NCBI GenBank assembly: GCA_950022655.1 | Contig: OX465583.1 | Location: forward strand, 9,173,779 to 9,237,778 | Length of the DNA stretch: 64,000 bases | Origin: Alentia gelatinosa | Taxonomy: Eukaryota > Annelida > Polychaeta > Phyllodocida > Polynoidae | Reading direction: 5' to 3' | Part shown: positions 54,300 to 64,000 of the stretch, piece after piece | Layout: each line of letters starts with the position of its first letter | How positions within the stretch are numbered: the first letter of the stretch is position 1 | The notes under the pieces: model-generated | Told to the model about the DNA's origin: nothing | Databases searched by the model: none | Seen by the model: only the letters and a program-made list of their open reading frames with translations | Translations under genes and position numbers: made by a program

Positions 54300-55275
54300 G
54301 GGAGTCGGCTTATTGGTTAGGAGTCCTGGACTCTCAAAGTTGTCGGACTTTGTAGTTTTGAGTCCCACTACAGCCACCTTTCTCCTTCACCCCCAGCAGT
54401 GGTAAATTTACTTCTATAGCAAAAGCCAGTCCTTCTCATACAAGGCCTAGGTGGTGCGGTGTGCAGCCACCTTTCTTCTTCTTCTTCTTCTTCTTCTTCT
54501 TCTTCTTCTTCTTCTTCTTCTTCTTCTTCTTCTTCTTCTTCTTCTTCTTCTTCTTCTTCTTCCCCAGCAGTGGTAGATTTACTGCTATATCAAAGGCCAG
54601 CCCTTCGCATACCATGTCTATGTGTGTGGTGTATATCAACGTTTCTCCTTCATCCCCAGCAGTGGTATATTTACTGCTATATAAGAGCCAGTCTTTCTCC
54701 TACCATGTCTATGTGGTGTGGTGCACAGCCACCTTTCTCCTTCATCCCCAGCAGTGGTACATTTACTTCTTTATCAAAGACCAATCCTTATCAGACCTTG
54801 TCTATGTGGTGTGGTGTGCAGCCACCATTCTCCTTCATCCCCAGCAGTGGTAAATTTACTGCTATATCAAAGACCAATCCTTCTCAGACCTTGTCTATGT
54901 GGTGTGGTGTACAGCCACTATTCTCCTTCATCCCCAGCAGTGGTAAATTTACTGCTATATCAAAGACCAGTCTTTCTCATACCATGTCTGTGTGGTGTGG
55001 TGCACAGCCACCTTTCTCCTTCATCCCCAGTAGTGGTTGAGTTACTGCTATATCAAAGCCAGTCCTTCTCATATTATGTTTATGTGGTGTGGTGTATAGC
55101 CACCTTTCTCCTTCATCCCCAGCAGTGGTATATTTACTGCTATATTAAAGGCCAGACCTTCTCATACCATGTCTATGTGGTGCGGTGTATAGCCACCTTT
55201 CTCATTTACTCCCAGAAGTAGTAGATTTACTGCTATATCAAAGACCAGTTCTTCTCAAACCACCTTTATGTGCTG
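54300..55275 (+). repeat. SINE-headed tandem array, 92-93 bp unit
   Basis: 54307-54365 is tRNA-like (GGCTTATTGGTTAGG as A box, GTTTTGAGTCC as B box). From about 54372 units begin CAGCCACCTTTCTCCTTC, then CCCCAGCAGTGGTA, TTTACTGCTATATCAAAG and CATACCATGTCTATGTGGTG. CAGCAGTGG anchors fall at 54565, 54657, 54749, 54842, 54935, 55028, 55120 and 55213, spacing 92-93. About ten units in all. The array appears to be an amplified SINE body. Open frames of 130-193 codons inside are repeat artefacts. Confidence 0.88.
54473..54562 (+). repeat. (CTT)30 microsatellite inside the array
   Basis: Ninety bases of uninterrupted CTT lie in the first full unit, at the place where other units have CTTTCTCCTTC. 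Confidence 0.97.
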
Positions 55276-55465
55276 TGGGAAGTAAAAGAACTCTCTCACC
55301 TCAGTAAATGTGTAGTTGTTGGACCTCCACCTTAATTAATCACATAGATATCATCACTACACTTGAGAACCTTTGAGAAAGTCTGGAAAAGACCTGTTAT
55401 GGTTAATTAGACGTTAAACAAATGTATCGTTGAGATAATGCTATGAACATGATCACACACAGAAT
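55276..55465. other. unassigned
   Basis: No feature seen. Confidence 0.3.
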
Positions 55466-55702
55466 GCGTGTTAACTACGGAGATGAATACGACTGTGCAA
55501 ATTAAAATCACGGTAATTTTGTATTTATCATTCAGCATTCCAAATTTAGATTTTCAAAGGAAAGACGAAATAGCTGCCGATTTCTCACGCACTAGTTTTC
55601 CTGCCAGGGGCTCTAGAGAAAGTGACTTTCAGTATTCTACCGTGTAACGTTCAGCAGGCTCTGTAGATTTAGTATGGAGTCTTCGTGTTAGGTGGATGAT
55701 GA
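55466..55702 (+). mobile_element. palindrome-tipped element, K family copy 3, one arm
   Basis: One palindrome arm (GTTAACTACGGAGATGAATACG, AAATCACGGTAATTTTGTA), the border GTATTTATCATTCAGC, a core like that of copy 1, and the inverted end TTAGGTGGATGATGAAA. Confidence 0.65.
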
Positions 55703-55770
55703 AAGCTGAATAAAGAGACTGTGTTGATGAAAATACAATCCTATTGTAGACACTGTGAAGACAATAGATT

Positions 55771-56594
55771 TGTTAGCCATCGTATACAAAGTCTCCATTG
55801 AGAATGTACGGGGACTCATAACTAACCACCACCCATTGTATAAAAACTGTCAGATACCATAACTGTGGTATACAGCTTCAAAGCAATGGTATACAGCCTC
55901 AAAGCCATTGTATACGGTATAGTCCCTCTGTGCTATAGAGCGAAGAAATAATCCCTTGATTAATTGGTATGTCCTTTGATATGGCTTTTCCTTGATTAAT
56001 TTCTCCAGAAGATAGCTAATAAATACAACAAACGATGGTTTTGTGGATAGGTGGCTCTATTAATCACTCAGGGTTTACCGCCAACTGTCCATGAAACCAT
56101 CGATTATAGAGACAACAAACGATGGTTTTGTGGACAGGCGGCCGTAAACCACGAGTTGTTGACGGGTAGTAATATATGAGTGTCAGCGAGTGTATTACAT
56201 AAACCGCAAGTGGTTTACACAGCCACTTGTCCACATAACTATCATAATTATTGCTGTGCTATAGAGCGAAAAAATAATCCCTTGATTAATTGATATGTCC
56301 ATTGATATGGCTTTTCCTTGATTAATTTCTTGCGAGAATTTGCTGTATCTATTAGCCATCTCCTCAAGTAAATTCATCCCAGGAATGACATATCAAAGGG
56401 TTTATCAAAAGAGATTTTTTTTTGCTTTACAGCTGAAAGGGACTATTTCCCTGTATACCATGGCTCTAATGCCGTATACTACAGATTTGAAGCTTTATAC
56501 CACAGTTATTGTATCTGACAGGTTTTATATGATGGAGTCTTGGTTTACTGAGTCCCCATACATTTTCAATGGGGACTTTGAATACGATGGATGG
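55771..56594. mobile_element. fold-back element with central palindromes
   Basis: The outer arms are inverted copies: GCCATCGTATACAAAGTC, ATGTACGGGGACTCA and GATACCATAACTGTGGTATA on the left against TATACCACAGTTATTGTATC, TGAGTCCCCATACAT and GACTTTGAATACGATGG on the right. Inside lie a 74-bp direct repeat (55931-56004, 56257-56330), borders GATAGCTAATAAATAC and GTATCTATTAGCCATC, and two palindromes (56032-56104, 56118-56245) built on CGATGGTTTTGTGGACAG and GTAAACCAC. Non-coding. Confidence 0.8.
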
Positions 56595-56661
56595 TAAACT
56601 GTCTATGTGTACTTTGTTGAAGTTGCATCCTGTTTTACATCTTCTCCAACCAGCTGCTTCT

Positions 56662-57655
56662 AAAGGCATACCCTACAATTCACGCAGGCGCCACCTGGTG
56701 ATTTTTAAAGAATGGTAATTTTCACTCAAAACTGATTCTTACTGATCTATTTTAATTCTAATTGAATAGATTTAATGTTTTGTCTAGTTTATCCAATTCT
56801 GATGGGTGAAATAAGCCAATTTACATGAGGAATGTACGGAATGTTTTTCTTCAATTCTCTCAAATAGGAAACGGTGACCTATGATTTTTAAAGCTTAAAT
56901 GTGTAGCACTATACATCTACTATATTCTCTGAAAGTTTGAAGAAAATGACATGGGTTTTACTATGTGAAAAGTAACGTCTTAGAATTTCAATATATATTC
57001 TTTTGTAAAATACTCATAATATTGATATCTAAATCAAAAACAGTGACCCACAATTTTTAAGTTAGATATGTGTACTACAACACTTTGAGATCATCATATT
57101 CAAATTTCGGGAAAATGACATGGGTTTTAATTTTCAAGCCAACTTGTCTGATATGCCTTTAAAGGCATAGAGGTCAATTTCCTGAAAATTTAGTAAGATG
57201 ATCTCCAAGTGCTGCAGAACACATATCTGGCTTAAAAATTGTGGGTCACCGTGCTAGTTTTTGATTTATAGATCAATATTATGATGATTTTATATAAGAA
57301 TATACAGAAATTCTAAAAAGTATTTTTTCACATAGCAAAACCCATGTTATTTTCCTAAAACTTTCACAGAATATAGTACATATATAGTACTACTTATTTA
57401 ACTTTTAAAAACCATAGGTCACCGTCCTTGTTTTTGGAAGAATTGAAGAAACCCACAATTTTCAGTACATTTCCTATGTAAATCAAGCAAATGCAAATTG
57501 GCCAATTTCACCGAATAAGATTTTATAAGCTGGACAAAATGTTAGATTTACTCATGTAGAATTAGAATGAATCCCAAGAAACTAGTTTAGACCAATAATT
57601 GACAATATTTAAAAATCACCAGGTGGCGCCATTTGAATTGTAGGATATGTCTTTA
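56662..57655. mobile_element. two MITE N copies fused head to head
   Basis: 56662-57160 is a reversed copy and 57161-57655 a forward copy. They meet at GATATGCCTTT/AAAGGCATAG with no spacer. Both carry CACCAGGTGGCGCC at the outer side, the phrase for GGGTCACCGTGCTAG-type sequence (partly changed), and AAACCCATGTTATTTTC. About 1 kb inverted repeat in total. Confidence 0.88.
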
Positions 57656-57679
57656 AAGGCAGTTGGTGGTCGTAGAGGT

Positions 57680-57704
57680 GGGGGTGGGGGGGGGGGGGGG
57701 GGGG
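57680..57704 (+). repeat. G-run (19 consecutive G)
   Basis: 57686-57704 is pure G, preceded by GGGGGT. Quadruplex-forming potential. Confidence 0.95.
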
Positions 57705-57710
57705 TGGATG

Positions 57711-58202
57711 CAGATGACACTGTACACGCCATCCTCAGGCGGCTGTATCTGTGTACTGCTCATCGCATGTCACCTCCGTCAGTCTCCCCGCTATCACGCA
57801 ATGTTTGTCCTGTATCTCAGGAGGCAGTCGTAAACATGTGCACCCTGAACCACAACGGGTACAACTCCGGAGCACTCTGAACATAAACCTGATGGTAAAA
57901 TTGGATGTGGGTTATTAATTTTTTATATTTTGACTGGAGGTACCTGTTAGGGACAGATTGGCCCTATTTTCCACAGGCTCCAGTGCAGAACAACACCTTG
58001 AATCAGTATTGCCCAGATAATGTACTTCCAAGCAATGCTGGGCTGGATTAGTTCATACGGAAGATTTAACAATTTGGACAAACGACAGAGACATGTACAA
58101 TTAGACAAATTGGTCGGTCAGTCCCGTCCTAGACGCAAATCACATCTATAGTCACTCTGCTACAAGATCACATCCCAGCTTTAGACAGATGAAATATTTA
58201 GT
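57711..58202. other. unassigned
   Basis: The 77-codon frame that ends at 57880 (RRLYLCTAHRMSPPSVSPLS and so on) begins in the G-run. Its last 50 codons are not repeated in the window and could be an exon, but splice sites and homology are not evident. Confidence 0.25.
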
Positions 58203-58257
58203 AGAAACCGAACGAGAGTTTCTAACTCGAGTTCGGTTTCGTATTTATCCTACCCCG
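58203..58257. mobile_element. small palindrome tip with border
   Basis: AGAAACCGAACGAG pairs with CTCGAGTTCGGTTTC, followed by GTATTTATCCTACCCC. The same border, with half a palindrome, occurs at 26938-26971. Confidence 0.65.
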
Positions 58258-58505
58258 TCTATGTTTTTGTATTACTAAAAGATAAATATTGACTCAACGA
58301 CCAACAGAACTTTTTTTGAATGGCAGAAACCTTGCAGGAGATAATTAGATATCTATTACACATTTTGATGGAATTAACCTCTGGATTTTATTTACTACTT
58401 TGATTTACTGCTGATATTTGAGTTATTCTCAGTGTATCCATATTTCCAGTTTTTTTATGGTAAATTGACCGTATATTGGGTGGTATACACGACTGAATAC
58501 AATAA

Positions 58506-58787
58506 GGCCCGGCGTCCACCTACTACAATAGAAATTTAGACCTACCGATATGGCACCGATACAAAAACCAAATATCGGAGACATATCGGGAAGGTACAAA
58601 ATCGTAGACATATGTCTAGAAATGCCAATCCACCACGCATTGTATGGGTTTTTTATCAATGTCTAATCGTCGAAACGTAGTCAACTGCCCCGATATTAGG
58701 TGATCTTCCGACGCGATTTTGAATTTTTATCGGGAGGTGCATCGTGAACCATATTGGAGCTATATCGTAGTAGGTGGACGCCGGGCC
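58506..58787 (+). mobile_element. MITE family F, copy 1 (282 bp, TAA duplication)
   Basis: Ends GGCCCGGCGTCCACCTACTA and TAGTAGGTGGACGCCGGGCC, a perfect 20-bp TIR, flanked by TAA (58503-58505, 58788-58790). The host sequence (GACCGTATATTGGRTGGT) is itself present on both sides, at about 58468 and 58796. PIF/Harbinger-like. Confidence 0.92.
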
Positions 58788-58790
58788 TAA

Positions 58791-59326
58791 ATTGACCGTA
58801 TATTGGATGGTTTACAGGACTGAATACATTTACAGTTGAATACCATTTTTGTGATATAAAATATACGGTATGGAACTAGATAAGATTACGATGATATACC
58901 GTCCAGGTTTACGAAAGTATCCTGTATATTTTACTGAAATTTTTACAATGTAGACATGGGCAAATCATGCCAGACACTTTATCCAGTCTCATGGGCTTTG
59001 CTATAAATAGTTTTAAATTACCAGAAACATCAGTAATTTTCAAGGTTAATTTTTAGTTTATGATTTAAGATAGCTATATTAATTTGGTGGGATGTGTATA
59101 GTCGAGAGTAGGGTAGGAGGAGTAAACTGGGAAAATTGACTTTGTATTTAAAGACAAATGCGGGTAGGTATCGCAGTGCCTTCTATGTCTAGACTCAGCA
59201 CCAAATTTTACACTGATGCTGCCATCTGGTTAGATGAAAATATTGCAGTTTCCCATAGACACCAATAGTTAAGCACTTACCTTTTCCAGGTGGCCTTCCC
59301 ATAGAAGTTAGCATGGTGACTCAAAT
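58791..59326. other. unassigned
   Basis: From about 59250 a phrase set (CCCATAGACACCA, GTTAAGCACTTA, CCTTCCCATAGAAGT) begins that recurs at 59694 and 59867, so part is an old interspersed repeat. Confidence 0.4.
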
Positions 59327-59697
59327 TTAACCCTATCAGTCCGAGTAATGCCTTGAGGCACTCCCAGGCAGGGGACGAGTAATGCCTTGAGGCACTCCCA
59401 GGCAGGGGTCGATGAATGCCTCCAGGCATCTTTTGGGGCCATTACTGAAAACGGTATTCTATGTGACAAAATTCATAGGCTTTCTTAATTTTTTCAAAAT
59501 AATTGAAAAACACTACAGGCATCATTATTTAGAATGAGTGATCTATATGGAACTAAGACAAGGCATATCAAATGCACCTGTTGAATAATTTCCGGTACCA
59601 TTGTCATCAGGGCATCGTCCCCTGGGGGTATATTGCTTCATATCTGTTGGACTTGGCATGTAGGCCTCCTGCAAGGGGGTCGGACTGAAAGTGTTAA
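59327..59697. mobile_element. piggyBac-like MITE, copy 1 (TTAA)
   Basis: TTAACCCTATCAGTCCGA at the left and TCGGACTGAAAGTGTTAA at the right, with TTAA at both edges. Inside are two tandem copies of CGAGTAATGCCTTGAGGCAC plus a related GAATGCCTCCAGGCATC. CCCT ends with TTAA are characteristic of piggyBac-type insertion. Confidence 0.75.
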
Positions 59698-60113
59698 GCA
59701 CTTATCTTCTTCAGATGCTCTTTCAGTGGAAGTTAACAAGGTGATATAGCATATCTTTTAGCATTTCTCATTTGTACATGTTCCCAACTATTATAATCCA
59801 GAGTTATTTAAAGATGGCAATAGAACATCAGTGTCATTTAGCAACAAAGTCAAAATATTGCAGTTTCTCATAGACACCAGTAGTTAAGCACATATCTTTT
59901 CAGATGGCCTTCCCATAGAAGTAAGCATGGTGATATGCCCTTTTTCAGCACTTTCTATATGCTAATATATGAGACTTATATTATCCAGAGTTATTTGCAA
60001 AAGTCAGTAGAATTGAGAAATCACCCAACTACCAGCATTTGTCTTTAAATGAGTGTATGAGAATAAGTTGTGCGCACAAGAGCATAAATATTTTAATCAT
60101 GATATGTAATATG
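59698..60113 (+). repeat. degenerate interspersed repeat copies
   Basis: AGCACTTATCTTCTTCAGAT (59697) and CATAGACACCAGTAGTTAAG, CCTTCCCATAGAAGTAAGCA (about 59875-59935) repeat the unit first seen at 59250-59320. Pair spacing is irregular. Confidence 0.55.
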
Positions 60114-60275
60114 AGAAAACGTGGTTACTGAGCCCGTACGGATGTCCGTTCAAGGTCATTTGATGATGAAAATACGGGTCGACAGCTCAGGTGGGAGGGC
60201 CATATTTTTTCATCAAATGACCAAGAACGGACACTGTACAGGCTCAGTCACTACGTTTTCTTATTACTATACACC
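60114..60275. mobile_element. palindrome tip with border
   Basis: GAAAACGTGGTTACTGAGCC pairs with GGCTCAGTCACTACGTTTTC, and GGTCATTTGATGATGAAAA with TTTTTCATCAAATGACC. The border TCTTATTACTATACACC follows at 60259-60275. No far border was identified. Confidence 0.78.
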
Positions 60276-60412
60276 TCCCAATCATTTAAAACGCCGTATT
60301 ATTAACTTTACAAAGACCACAAAGACTTCTGCAATTCACTACGGCCCGCTGTCACAGCGGGCGCGAACATTATCTATACTACACCCCTAGCAGTGGGCAG
60401 TATTTCATACAT

Positions 60413-61160
60413 GTTTTTTTTTATTTATTTTTTTTATTTCAAAAGCGTCATTCAACTCTGTCATAAGACAGATCTTCCGTGAATGGAAATACCCACATAA
60501 ACACCGGAGCTTCAGTAATACAATAGGTGAAATAGATGATATAGATGAGATGGATCAAAGACACCACTGGAGAAGCGTTCGTATTTTAGTTTTCAGAAGA
60601 TATAGGATTTATTGTTATGAGATTAAATTAGTTAGGTACCCCAGTTGGCTGTGTTTTTGATAGCATATTTAAAGGCCTTTTTATTCGGCAATTTTTGAAC
60701 ATCTCTATCCAGTTTTTTCCACAGGGCAGGGCCCCTGTAGGCTGGACTCCTCATGTAGCTACTCGTTTTGAACCCATGCTCTAGGATATTAATAGTGAAA
60801 TCGCTACGAGTTCCTCGCACAGTGGTATCCAGATTTTGCTCATCACGTGATAACTTGTACATCAAGCTGAGTAATTGCCTATTCCTTCTAGTGTCTAGTC
60901 GTTCAACATGACAGTGTTGGTGTAATGCCTCGGTATTCATGTCCCCTATCTTAGTCTTAGCAGTAGTTCTTAGACCCCTATTTTGTAGTCGCTGGAGTTT
61001 CGTAGTATCCGATTTATTAGCTCCGTCCAGTAAGAAAGAGGCATACTCCATATGCGGTCTGATAGCGCTGATATAAATTAGCCTGGCTACGTGTTCAGAT
61101 ATACTACTCCTTAACTTTGCTAGTTTAAACAGTTTTGCATTAGTCGATTTAGTTCGGCCA
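60413..61160 (-). pseudogene. LINE C-terminal fragment with tail
   Basis: The minus-strand frame (open from 61255 to 60632) matches the end of a CR1/Jockey-type ORF2 from about 61160: NAKLFKLAKLRSS, IYISAIRPHMEYAS, KLQRLQNRGLRT (thumb region), then RRNRQLLSLMYKL, RSPAYRGPALWKKL and KKAFKYAIKN. Catalytic motifs lie upstream in intact copies and are absent here. The 3' UTR, with GACAGATC-type hairpin sequence, ends in AAATAAAAAAAATAAATAAA (plus-strand 60417-60440). The first 30 codons of the open frame lie in a TA-rich run and are not LINE. Confidence 0.85.
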
Positions 61161-63220
61161 TAGGTGTATAGTAATACGTAAACATATATATAGGGATTTG
61201 GATTTGAGTACCGCTCAATGGAAGGACGTCGGCTCTTCGGTTTCTCGTTTAACAATTGCTGTCATAAACCATTCATTGTAATTTTCTTTTTTTTTTAGAA
61301 AAAATTATTGACAACGCCAACTCATCATGGTGAGGACGATCTTCAATTTACGAGTCCTAATACTAACCCAGACACGACACACTGGACACAACAAAAATAT
61401 GACATGGCATGCTGGTATATATAGTATATATTCCAGTTCAGAAAAAGATATCATCCCTTTCCCTTGTTTGTATGTGTTATTGCTTGGAGGGGCGATTTGT
61501 AATGACTGGAATGCAATAAATACCTTTTATATAACAAAATAACTCAATGCTCTATGGTGGAGAACATTTTTGGAATAATTTGCCACCTGTAATCTGTAAT
61601 ATACCTACATACATAGAATTCATGGCGATATCGAAAACGTGCATGAATGGAAATATCACAATGCTTGTTAATGGCCCTGGCTGCGGCCTGGTGGTTGTGA
61701 AACGTATCTTTTGTATTCAGCCCATGAAAGAGACTGTGGATAATGTGTCTAGGTGTTTTCGGTGCTAAAAGCTATAATGACATGTTCTTAAACTAATAAT
61801 GAATCCTATATAAGGAAAGTTATCATGGATGTTATAGTGGAATCAGATTACCAAAAGAGGTGCTTTAAAAACATTCTAAACATTGTAAGACATGCTTCTG
61901 TGTCAATCTTTGGGTGTAGATTAAAAAAGATTTTTTTTTTACCAAGCTGAAAAATCTATTTTTAGTCATATAAATCTAAAAAAACAAGTTGTCATGAAAA
62001 CCACAAACCAAGGTAATGTATTTCTGTTAGACCCTTGATTTGAGCTACTACATGACCCTATATATGAAATAATGAGGATTTTAGAAATGATTCTTTGGTT
62101 TTGTAATGAATATTAGAGGCCAGTTTGTTTTATGACAAGTTAGTCTTAAACGTTAATAGCATCTTGAAGAGATGGGTGTTGACGGGGTAAGTGGAGGGCA
62201 GAGACTTAGCCCCGTGATATAGTAGGTATGTAGCTTGTGATAAAGTCAGGCCCGAGTTAGATTTGCAACCCATCCCTGTCTGCACTGAGCTCACTCTCCC
62301 CCCAGATCTTTAGCGCTGGCTTAATCTCTGCCACCACCCAGTGACTTCATACGCTGGTCCTCAGGGTATCCACTAAGGACAGGGGGAACCAGCCAACATT
62401 TCGGATTCAAAACAAGGCATCTGTCAAATGTTATGAAACTCAAACAACTCATATCTTATGAGTTGGGAAATATATGAATTGTTGAATGAGTTCCAGAGAC
62501 AATCCAGTTGTTTCTTTTTCAACTTTAAACCACTTTATAATCTGAATCCACAGTTGATGAGACTGCCCATTCAAGTGAGCACATGTGACATGTTGACAAA
62601 CAAAACCCTGCAACACATGAGGTGACTTCCACTGAAGAAAATAATCCCTATGAATAGGCCTATGTCTAATCTGACGTAACAAATAATAGAAATTAGTGTA
62701 TATTATTACCATATAAATATGTTCATTTCTATTTATAAGTAGAACACAAAATACCCCAAAAAGCCCTCAGAATGTAGGATATTTCAAAAACTGGCGTATG
62801 GGCCAGATTCGAGCCCAAACAGGCAGGTTGGGGCAGCGATATAAGCGGCCGCAGGAAGTAGAGCGCATAATCTCTGCTGGGAGAGTGTGCTGAGCTGCGA
62901 CTTAAGGGTTGGTATGTTTGAACCATGCTCGTGTCAACAAATTCTCACTCTCAGACCAAGTTGTTTCTTTGTAGACGCGGATTCTGAGAGTAGAAATACC
63001 TATCAAGAAATATCCATTTTTATTCAAAATACATACAAAAGAAAATTCGCAACAAGAATATGTCAACTTTAAAGTGTTACAATCAATTTCATTTTGAGAG
63101 AGTTATGAATCAAATTTAGCAACAGAAACATTAAGATTAATGAGTAATGGGAGATGAGATGAATGGATAATGAATGAGCTCATGGATATCTTCAGCCCAC
63201 ATGGTGGTTAAGGTGGATTA
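61161..63220. other. unassigned, no gene seen
   Basis: About 2 kb without a recognised repeat partner in this window. T11 at 61290-61300 and T10 near 61932 are not associated with AATAAA on either strand. Frames of 61-87 codons are unrecognised. This is the longest stretch that might hold single-copy host sequence. Confidence 0.35.
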
Positions 63221-63625
63221 TTAACCCTTTAACAGCAGGAAGATGCCTCCAGGCATTCCCCTGGCTATGGAAGGAAGATGCCTCCAGGCATTCCCATGGC
63301 TATGGAAGGAAGATGCCTCCAGGCATTCCCCTGGCTACGACAGGAAGATGAGGAATCATTGATATTTATATACAAAATTTAATAGATAAAAAGATAATTA
63401 TTTGATTTAAAAGAAATTTTGACAATGTATAGGAGCCATATTGACCTTTGATTTGGTATAATAAATATGACCACTCGCCCAGGTAAATTACTTAAATTAC
63501 ATGACACATCACATGACATTGCTATTTCCCCAAAAAGGTGCCTGCCGTAGCAGGGTCATTTGGGGAGGCAATGCCTGCCGTGTAATGCTGAGCAGGGTAA
63601 CTGGGTGCTGCAGGGAAAGGGTTAA
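63221..63625. mobile_element. piggyBac-like MITE, copy 2 (TTAA)
   Basis: TTAACCCTTTAACAGCAGG at the left, GCTGCAGGGAAAGGGTTAA at the right. Directly inside the left end are three tandem 36-bp units of GGAAGATGCCTCCAGGCATT. Near the right end AATGCCTGCCG phrases recur. Related to copy 1 by end type and by the ATGCCTNNAGGCAT motif. Confidence 0.82.
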
Positions 63626-64000
63626 GACAATCATTGCAGATTAATTAGAGTGAAATATGGTTCAAGTCAACTCTACTTTGAGATACACCAAAGTTTGTTG
63701 CATTTATCAGAATTTTTTATTTTTTTCATTTGCTTTGTTTACCCTGCAGGGTTATAAGAATAAATTGCTTTGACCCTCCAGCTTTACAATGATTTGCATC
63801 AAATAAATATAGGATTCATATTGCAGAATTGAAAAGCCTATAACCAGAAACATTGATATAGAACCTCCTGTATATGCCCCCACCCCCTCACTCCCTGTAA
63901 CCCTACACCTCCCCCTACCCCTCTGGCACTATAGCCACTCTGGGCTTTACAGTCTAGGTCTGGCCCCCTCCCAGCAGATCTTTTATAGAAGTAGAGGGCA
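63626..64000. other. unassigned
   Basis: C-rich run near 63875-63925. No gene. Confidence 0.3.

Noticed and set aside
54459..55221. Overlapping frames of 130-193 codons beginning with poly-Ser or poly-Phe
   Set aside because: They arise from (CTT)30 and a 93-bp tandem array, and all three forward frames are open.
57647..57880. 77-codon frame as a host exon
   Set aside because: It starts within a G-run and no splice signals or homology are evident. Recorded as unassigned only.

Overview
The window looks like non-genic DNA from an animal nuclear genome, most likely a marine invertebrate. The evidence is the mix of elements: broken CR1/Jockey-type LINEs, a Penelope-like GIY-YIG fragment, tRNA-derived SINEs, solo LTRs, many short terminal-inverted-repeat (TIR) elements, long clean tandem arrays, and a 200-base N gap of the kind left by scaffolding. 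The species cannot be named from the sequence. I found no intact host gene, rRNA, functional tRNA or CRISPR array. All recognisable protein sequence belongs to decayed retroelements.

Layout. 0-9 kb: a LINE tail, a Penelope-like fragment with a hammerhead-like motif downstream, three palindrome-tipped elements, and a 2-kb satellite with an 86/173-bp period. 9-20 kb: nested TIR elements (families Y, B, A, C, D), a solo LTR with a 4-bp target duplication, and a minus-strand LINE (12.96-15.5 kb) followed by a duplicated block. 20-35 kb: an 82-bp array, a pogo/Tigger-like element split by a Harbinger-like MITE and a LINE tail, a large inverted element with twelve 73-bp repeats, and a MITE holding two further insertions with visible boundaries. 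35-46 kb: G, H, A, M, F, W, C and D elements, the N gap, and a pyrimidine minisatellite inside an F element. 46-56 kb: a second solo LTR, a 76/77-bp array with 382-bp higher-order structure, a SINE, and a SINE-headed 93-bp array. 56-64 kb: a fold-back element, two MITEs fused head to head, two piggyBac-like MITEs and a LINE tail.

The strongest candidate for something undescribed is a group of about 18 long imperfect palindromes (40-160 bp). Most abut an A/T-rich border close to TATTTATTANYYACC, with an inverted copy of that border 140-390 bp further on. One copy (32256-32583) sits inside a MITE between 7-bp direct repeats, so palindrome plus bordered core appear to move as one unit. Two copies face each other at 27.5-29.0 kb, and one of them has expanded its inner edge into a 73-bp satellite.

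MITE family letters (A-Z, AA) are my own labels for repeats that recur in this window. They are not database names. Boundaries were read by eye and may be off by a few bases.
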